Origin: Equadaptatus sp045642965
GTDB taxonomy: Bacteria > Synergistota > Synergistia > Synergistales > Synergistaceae
Direction of reading: 5' to 3'
DNA: 34,188 nucleotides
Assembly: GCA_045642965.1 (NCBI GenBank)
Contig: JAZUJX010000073.1
Span: forward strand, 1 to 34,188
Made by a program: the position numbers and the translations under genes
Part shown: positions 29,621 through 34,188 of the stretch, piece after piece
How the letters are laid out: each line of letters opens with the position of its first letter
Numbering within the stretch: position 1 is the first letter of the stretch
Notes under the pieces: generated by a model
Databases searched by the model: none
Seen by the model: the letters and a program-made list of their open reading frames with translations, nothing else
What the model was told of the DNA's origin: nothing

Positions 29621-30469
29621 CTATTCCAGCCAGCGGCCTCTGTTTGCCGTGTAAAGTTCCTGAAGCTTCTGCGCGGCAGGGCTCGGTTTTCCGTTTCCGA
29701 TTATCGTATCGCCTACGCGCACGACTGAAACAATTTCTTTTATCGAACCTGTAATAAAGGCTTCGTCGGCTTCCGCAAGCTCGCTTTCACGCGGGCAGCG
29801 TTCTTCTACTTCAAATCCGTTTTCGCGTGCGAGCGTGAGAACTATGCCGCGGGTAACGCCTTTGAGAACTTTGCCGACCGGCGCCGTTATGATTTTGTTC
29901 CCCTTTACGAGGTAGAAATTGCTCGTCATGCCTTCGGTAAATTCTCCCTCCGGCGTCAGATAGACCGATTCAAAGAAGCTGCCGTCTCCCGTATTCAGAG
30001 GAATAAGCCCGAAAAGATAGTTTATGCTCTTCACGAGCGGTGTGGGACGGTACATTCTGTTCGGCAGAAGCGCTATGCCGTTGTCAATTTCATCCTGCGT
30101 TTTGGCGGACGCCACAGGCGCAAATATTACAAAAAATCTCGGCTTCGGGAAATGTCCCTTGGGGCTGTTTACGTCTCCGCCCGTCATGTACGGTTTTACC
30201 ATGCCTTCCTTCGGGCAGTCGTCTCTTGCAAGACCTTCACGGATTATGGCTTCTATTTTCTTAACGTCAAACTCCGACGCGTCTATTCCGGCTGTTTTAA
30301 CGCTGTTCGCAAAACGCTCAAGGTGCGGCGTAAGCCCGAACGGGCGTCCCCCGTATATTCTTACGGATTCAAATGCGCCGACACCGCGCTGAATAAGCAT
30401 ATCCGTAACAGGTATGCGGCATTCTTCAACAGGCATAAATTTACCTTCAAAATAGCAAAGCTCGCTCAT
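29621..30469 (-). CDS. Class IV PLP aminotransferase (D-amino acid or branched-chain type)
   Basis: 282 residues from the ATG at 30467-30469 (GAGGGGG before it; seven extra in-frame codons upstream are unlikely). Fold-type IV signatures are RGVGAFESVRIYGGRPFGL at the start, the PLP lysine Lys147 in PLVKSINYL, FTEGMTSNFYLV with the PLP-binding Glu, and GVTRGIVLTLARENGFEVEE. The family covers D-alanine transaminase, IlvE and aminodeoxychorismate lyase; sequence does not separate them well. The divergent racemase gene makes a D-amino acid role plausible, an inference from context. Confidence 0.85.
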   Translation of the reverse strand: MSELCYFEGKFMPVEECRIPVTDMLIQRGVGAFESVRIYGGRPFGLTPHLERFANSVKTAGIDASEFDVKKIEAIIREGLARDDCPKEGMVKPYMTGGDVNSPKGHFPKPRFFVIFAPVASAKTQDEIDNGIALLPNRMYRPTPLVKSINYLFGLIPLNTGDGSFFESVYLTPEGEFTEGMTSNFYLVKGNKIITAPVGKVLKGVTRGIVLTLARENGFEVEERCPRESELAEADEAFITGSIKEIVSVVRVGDTIIGNGKPSPAAQKLQELYTANRGRWLE

Positions 30470-30524
30470 GGCAAAGTCCCCCTCTTTCAAACTCTGATAA
30501 AGTTAGCACCGAAAGGGAAAAAAT

Positions 30525-30539
30525 GCAATATAATATTGC
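30525..30539. promoter_or_regulatory. Palindrome with -10 box between aminotransferase and racemase
   Basis: GCAATAT-A-ATATTGC, seven-base arms around one base. The plus-strand TATAAT at 30529-30534 lies inside it. It is a candidate operator for the divergent pair. Confidence 0.4.
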
Positions 30540-30566
30540 TTGGACAATATGAAAAGAGGGGTCGTC

Positions 30567-31262
30567 ATGGGCAGAAAAAAGATACTCGGCGTATTGGGAG
30601 GCATGGGGCCTGCAGCCAGCGCCGAATTTATGAGAATTTTGGCACGGCGTTTTCCGGCAAAATGTGATCAGGATCATCCTGTCGTCTATCTTCTTTCCGA
30701 CGCACCGATACCGGACAGAAACGACTATCTGACAGGCAGGGGAGAAAATCCGCAGGCGCTGATACAGGCAGACCTTGACAAGCTCGCCGGCTGGGGTGCG
30801 GAACTGCTTGCAGTCACCTGCAACACGGCGCACTGTCTTATAAACAATTTCAGAAACGAGCTTAAAGCGCCGCTGATACACATTGTCGAAGCAACCGTGA
30901 AATCCGCAAAGCAGGCTGCGCCGCAGGGGGCATGGATGGTTGCCACGCTGGGCACCATACGCTGCGGGCTGTATCAGGACGAGGCTGAAAGACAAAATTT
31001 CCGTCTGCTTGTTCCGCCCGAGGAAATCAAACAGAAAATTCAGAACGTCGTCCATTTCGTCAAGGCAGGCGACATGAAAACGGCAGGAGAAAAAATGTCG
31101 GAAGCCGTACGCGAGCTGTGGAAAATTGAAAAGCTGCCTGTCGTTACGGCGTGCACGGAGCTTCCGCTTGCCTACGACGCTTCGGATCTGCCGGCGGAAA
31201 TGAACGTTTCAAGCCTTGACGCGCTCGCTGACGCATGTATTAAGGCCATTACCGAGAACTGA
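30567..31262 (+). CDS. Aspartate/glutamate racemase family protein
   Basis: 231 residues from the ATG at 30567 (GAGGGG six bases upstream; a TTG 27 bases earlier is not needed). MGRKKILGVLGGMGPAASAEF is the family start. The two catalytic cysteines are Cys85 in AVTCNTAH and Cys196 in VTACTELP, so a PLP-independent two-base racemase should be active. The substrate could be Asp, Glu or a broader amino acid set. It is transcribed away from the aminotransferase gene, giving a possible racemise-then-transaminate pair. Confidence 0.92.
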   Translation: MGRKKILGVLGGMGPAASAEFMRILARRFPAKCDQDHPVVYLLSDAPIPDRNDYLTGRGENPQALIQADLDKLAGWGAELLAVTCNTAHCLINNFRNELKAPLIHIVEATVKSAKQAAPQGAWMVATLGTIRCGLYQDEAERQNFRLLVPPEEIKQKIQNVVHFVKAGDMKTAGEKMSEAVRELWKIEKLPVVTACTELPLAYDASDLPAEMNVSSLDALADACIKAITEN

Positions 31263-31280
31263 CAAATTGGCGTGATTAAG

Positions 31281-32390
31281 ATGATTAAAGACACAGCCAA
31301 TAATTGTAACGAAAAAATACGGCTTCCTTTTATCGACGTTGCCAAAGCGCTGGCAATTATCTTTATGATTCATGTACACGTATTTGAAGAATACGGACAA
31401 ATGATCTTCGACAATGCCGCTGTTGTTGAAAAAGCACACCCTTGGTTCTATAAATTTATTTTTAATATTACCGGCGGAGTTTTTACCGCGCCTCTTTGTA
31501 TGTTCTGTATGGGTATCGGAATGACTTTCAGCCGAAAAAACGCACCTCTTGACTTTTTTGCGCGCGGTGTTGACCTGACAAAAAAAGCATGGCTGTTAAA
31601 CATCTTCAGAGATGCTGTACCTTACACTATCTTTTGTCCGATAACCTTAAAGACTCCGTGCAGGCTGCTCTTTTACCTGTTCAACCTTGATATTCTTCAT
31701 TTTGCCGGACTTGCTTTTTTTGTGATGAGTATTTTCAACATTCTGAAATTTTCGGACAAGGCTGTTTTTATTGTTTCCGTTCTGTTTTCAATTATTACCT
31801 CTCTGCTGCAAACTCTTCATTTTGACAGTTATGCGCTGAGTGTAATTGCAGGTCATTTTACGGGCACGGATCATGAAAATTTTCTCGCTGCCTTCCCTCT
31901 TTTCAGCTGGCTGATTTTTGCCGCCGGAGGCAGATTGTTTGGCAGCTGGCTGAAAAAAGGCGGTGACAGCGCAAAATTCTTCAGATATGCTCTGCCTGTT
32001 TCGGCAATAATATTTTTCTCGTGGATTTCTTACACATGGACGCACAATACCGGCTTCTTCCGCGGCGGCGAACTGTCTTATTACCACATGAATCTGCCGT
32101 GTGCCCTGTTTTCGTTTGCAGGCATATTTTTCATACTGAGCATAAGCCATTCACTTGCTGACATTCTGCCCGAAAAATTTTTATCTCTGTGTGAATTTAT
32201 GGGAAAAAATCTCAACGAGATATATATTTTGCAGTGGCTGATAATCGGCTGGCTGCTTGCGTTGATTGTTCCGGCGTTTTTAGGAAAAACAGACAACATT
32301 TTCCTTTTGTCCTTACTGGCGGTTTTAATAATTCTGCTTTCATGCCTGCTGGCTGAACCGTACAAAAAACTTTTCGACAAAAAACGATGA
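31281..32390 (+). CDS. Multi-pass acyltransferase-like membrane protein (acyltransferase 3 / DUF1624-like)
   Basis: About 369 residues with roughly ten hydrophobic helices. The first helix carries RLPFIDVAKALAIIFMIHVHVF, resembling the Arg...Asp...His start of acyltransferase-3 and heparan-glucosaminide acetyltransferase-like proteins, where the His is catalytic. It may O- or N-acylate an envelope glycan; this is inference. A GTG at 31272 is an alternative start; no strong ribosome binding site is seen for either, and the gene begins about 10-20 bases after the racemase stop, so translation may be coupled. Its A/T- and Phe-rich composition differs slightly from its neighbours. Confidence 0.65.
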   Translation: MIKDTANNCNEKIRLPFIDVAKALAIIFMIHVHVFEEYGQMIFDNAAVVEKAHPWFYKFIFNITGGVFTAPLCMFCMGIGMTFSRKNAPLDFFARGVDLTKKAWLLNIFRDAVPYTIFCPITLKTPCRLLFYLFNLDILHFAGLAFFVMSIFNILKFSDKAVFIVSVLFSIITSLLQTLHFDSYALSVIAGHFTGTDHENFLAAFPLFSWLIFAAGGRLFGSWLKKGGDSAKFFRYALPVSAIIFFSWISYTWTHNTGFFRGGELSYYHMNLPCALFSFAGIFFILSISHSLADILPEKFLSLCEFMGKNLNEIYILQWLIIGWLLALIVPAFLGKTDNIFLLSLLAVLIILLSCLLAEPYKKLFDKKR

Positions 32391-32394
32391 TACG

Positions 32395-32432
32395 AACACA
32401 GCGGCTCGGATTTCTCCAAACCGCTGTGTTTT
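32395..32432. terminator. Intrinsic terminator after the acyltransferase gene
   Basis: AACACAGCGG (32395-32404) and CCGCTGTGTT (32421-32430) with inner GGA/TCC, then TTTT. Confidence 0.8.
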
Positions 32433-32439
32433 ACTTACC

Positions 32440-32467
32440 GCTTATTGCTTATCGCTTCCAGCTTATA
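32440..32467. repeat. Degenerate heptamer array F (GCTTNNN)
   Basis: GCTTATT, GCTTATC, GCTTCCA, GCTTATA in 7-nt register, seven bases from the aldolase stop at 32475. Confidence 0.8.
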
Positions 32468-32474
32468 ACTTCAA

Positions 32475-33734
32475 TTACTCGTCTTTGTTTTCTTCGCCCT
32501 TGTCTTTGTTGGGAGCGTTGTCTGCCGTAAAGTCTGCGCGGCTGCCGAGGATTTTGCGGTCGGGAGCTGCATTCTGGTCAGGACGGTTTGCCATAATTTC
32601 CGCAACCGCTTCGGCGCTGCCTTCAGCTCCGAATGCGTCAATAAAGCGCTCTGCCCAGTAGACCATTTCATCGTTGATACGGTCAAGAATTTCTTTCGGT
32701 TCGGCAAGAATTTTGTCGCACATGAGAAGGTTGAGCTTACGGTAGTCGTTTGATTTTCTGCTCATGCCCTTTTCGTCCGCCGCTGCGACGAGTTCGTCCC
32801 AAAGCTTCTGTGACATACCGCGGTTCGGATCCTTTACGTAGCTTCCGCTGTCAACTATTGCGTTGCCTGTTTCCTGGTCCATTTCAACGCCGAAATAGCA
32901 GTTTTGGAAGAGCGTTGCAACGTTGCCTTTGCGGATGCCGTAATCCTTGAATTTCGCGCATTTGTTAAGCGGGGTGCCTGAAATTCCGTGCTGCGCGATT
33001 GTAACGCCGTACGGTGCTATCGCATCTGCAATTTCTTTCGTGCGGCCGAGGTCAATACCCTCTTCCTGTCCGGCTGTTGTATCGTAAAGTCCGTGTTTGC
33101 TGCCGTTTGAAATCGCAAGATAGTCCGGGAAAATTCCCCATGCGTTCAGACCGCCGATATAGTAGGTAGCTTCTTCAACCGTTGAAAGTTCTCCTGGGCC
33201 TTTAATTTCGCCGACTTCAACTTCAAGTCCGAGTTCAGGCGGAAGCCAGCCGCAGATTGAACGCGTTGCCTGGAAGTTTTCAAAGTCCTGAAGGTGCGAA
33301 GCGTCGATTGCGACTGAGGTAAAGCCACCGGCGGTAATCTGTCCGAGATGACGGACGCCTTTGAGAACGTCTTCCCAGCCTTTGATTGCGTAATGGTCAA
33401 CGTGAAGTCCGAAAACTGCTCCGTGGCCGATTTCCGTTGAATATTTCAGAGCGTACTGCGGAACGTTTTCGTAGGTTGCGCCGCAATAGGTTGATTCTGA
33501 TTTTGCAAGCTCGATAAGAACTGCCGCGTTTTTGTTTTTAGCCGCCTGAAGCACTGCCTTGATAACAAGCGGATGACGCGCGTTTGCGGCAAGAACTATT
33601 GAATTTGCCTTCTGGTTGGCTGCGAGAATATCGCGGCCGCTGACAAGTCCCATAGCCTCTGTCCCAAAATTCGCCTGTACGTTAAGCGGGCGTTTTTTCA
33701 AAAGTTCCTGATAAGCCTTGCTGTTGACATCCAT
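32475..33734 (-). CDS. Class II fructose-bisphosphate aldolase family protein, long form
   Basis: 419 residues. The class II zinc signature FGLHVDHYAIKG (His111, Asp113, His114) is followed by LGLEVEVGEIKGPG, the third His in AISNGSKHGLYD, and the phosphate loop AQHGISGTPL. These fit class II aldolases (FbaA/GatY/KbaY superfamily). It is longer than usual (about 280-360) because of an extended C-terminal region, about residue 300 on, ending in an acidic tail (APNKDKGEENKDE). Glycolytic cleavage of fructose 1,6-bisphosphate is likely, with pfkA also in the window, but a tagatose or other ketose substrate is possible. GGAGG precedes the ATG by eight bases. Confidence 0.85.
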   Translation of the reverse strand: MDVNSKAYQELLKKRPLNVQANFGTEAMGLVSGRDILAANQKANSIVLAANARHPLVIKAVLQAAKNKNAAVLIELAKSESTYCGATYENVPQYALKYSTEIGHGAVFGLHVDHYAIKGWEDVLKGVRHLGQITAGGFTSVAIDASHLQDFENFQATRSICGWLPPELGLEVEVGEIKGPGELSTVEEATYYIGGLNAWGIFPDYLAISNGSKHGLYDTTAGQEEGIDLGRTKEIADAIAPYGVTIAQHGISGTPLNKCAKFKDYGIRKGNVATLFQNCYFGVEMDQETGNAIVDSGSYVKDPNRGMSQKLWDELVAAADEKGMSRKSNDYRKLNLLMCDKILAEPKEILDRINDEMVYWAERFIDAFGAEGSAEAVAEIMANRPDQNAAPDRKILGSRADFTADNAPNKDKGEENKDE

Positions 33735-33784
33735 TTGGCATCCCTCCGGATAATTTGTTTAAACGGTAATTCGCTGCATATAAT

Positions 33785-33812
33785 ATTGTAGCTTGTTTTG
33801 ACTTTTTCGCAA
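33785..33812 (-). promoter_or_regulatory. Promoter of the aldolase gene
   Basis: On the minus strand TTGCGA (33807-33812), 16-nt spacer, TACAAT (33785-33790), about 50 nt before the ATG. Confidence 0.65.
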
Positions 33813-33839
33813 GATAAAAGATATCAGCGGCACACCTGC

Positions 33840-34188
33840 TTACAGCACAATCTCCTCGCCGAACGCAAGCGCTTTGGCACAGACGTCGTTTTCGCTGCAC
33901 AGACGGACAAAATCCTCAGGGTTTCTTCTGATAACGGGGAAAGTATCGTAGTGCATCGGAATCGCAACCCCGGCATCGACAAATTTTGCGGCGCGGGCAG
34001 CGTCTTCCGCGTCCATCGTGTAGTAGCCGCCTATCGGAAGCAGAGCCGCGTCAATATTTTCTTCGGCAAGCAGCAGCATATCCATTGTCAGGGCAGTATC
34101 GCCGGCATGATATATCTTCTTTCCGCCGGCGCAGATGAGAAAACCGCAGGCAAGCCCTGCATACTCAGCTTTTCCGCCTGAAACAAAG
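33840..34188 (-). CDS. UPF0173 metal-dependent hydrolase, metallo-beta-lactamase fold (5' end outside window)
   Basis: The reading frame is open through the window edge at 34188; an ATG at 34085 is internal. The visible C-terminal 115 residues begin FVSGGKAEYAGLACGFLIC and include KKIYHAGDTALT (the metal-binding GDT motif), LLPIGGYYTMDAEDAARAA and IPMHYDTFPVI, the UPF0173 (YtkL-like) signature. The N-terminal HxHxDH motif would lie outside the window. Biochemical role of the family is unknown; metal-dependent hydrolysis is inferred. Confidence 0.9.
   Translation of the reverse strand, partial: FVSGGKAEYAGLACGFLICAGGKKIYHAGDTALTMDMLLLAEENIDAALLPIGGYYTMDAEDAARAAKFVDAGVAIPMHYDTFPVIRRNPEDFVRLCSENDVCAKALAFGEEIVL

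Noticed and set aside
30447..31055. 202-codon open frame on the minus strand
   Set aside because: Antisense to the racemase gene and overlapping the divergent control region.

Overview
The window looks like chromosomal DNA from a diderm (outer-membrane) anaerobe that ferments amino acids, most likely Synergistota. This placement is inferred from gene content, not from a marker search. Signs of a diderm are TolC, a MacA-type adaptor, a Spy/CpxP-like periplasmic protein and YqjD/YqjE-type membrane anchors. Signs of an amino-acid-using anaerobe are a monomeric [FeFe] hydrogenase, a glycine-riboswitch-controlled AGCS symporter, an NhaC antiporter, an Asp/Glu racemase and a class IV aminotransferase. 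No phage, IS element, CRISPR array or rRNA is visible.

Layout. 1-930 (minus): two overlapping pseudopilin genes, the first cut by the window edge. 973-1296: no gene, but short heptanucleotide repeat arrays and a nested hairpin. 1297-1818: CPBP (CAAX-type) membrane protease, probably leaderless. 1884-2462: gene-poor, with a 162-bp imperfect palindrome, a candidate structured RNA and a strong terminator. 2577-9798 (minus): one coherent module read from 9798 downward: duplicated His-rich Spy-like protein, OmpR-type regulator, sensor kinase, TolC, MacA-like adaptor, and separate MacB-type ATPase and permease. 10036-10515: orphan 159-aa gene. 10573-10646: tRNA-Cys. 10731-11902 (minus): four small membrane-anchored proteins of the YqjD/YqjE type. 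12039-15145 (minus): the conserved rpmH-rnpA-yidD-yidC-jag cluster, extended by a divergent Lgt homologue. rpsT diverges from it. 15729-20173 (minus): pfkA, holA, leuS. 20303-24542 (plus): thioredoxin-like protein, NhaC antiporter, hotdog thioesterase overlapping a pseudopilin gene, and a secreted serpin. 24736-27833 (minus): rmuC, [FeFe] hydrogenase, corrinoid adenosyltransferase. 27948-29563 (minus): glycine riboswitch plus AGCS symporter. 29621-31262: a divergent class IV aminotransferase and racemase pair around a small palindrome. 31281-32390: acyltransferase-like membrane protein. 32475-34188 (minus): class II aldolase and a partial UPF0173 hydrolase.

How the parts fit. The Spy / two-component / tripartite efflux block reads as an envelope-stress or metal/toxin sensing and export unit, with a tandem 11-bp repeat at its head that could be the regulator's site. 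The yidC cluster provides membrane insertion. pfkA and the aldolase are glycolytic. AGCS, NhaC, aminotransferase, racemase and hydrogenase suit sodium-coupled amino acid uptake, fermentation and hydrogen metabolism.

The most unusual non-coding signal is a family of degenerate heptamer arrays (mostly GCTTNNN) in several intergenic regions, several ending 2-7 nt from the stop codon of a minus-strand gene. A second candidate is the structured stretch at 2153-2343, where G.U pairs favour the plus strand.
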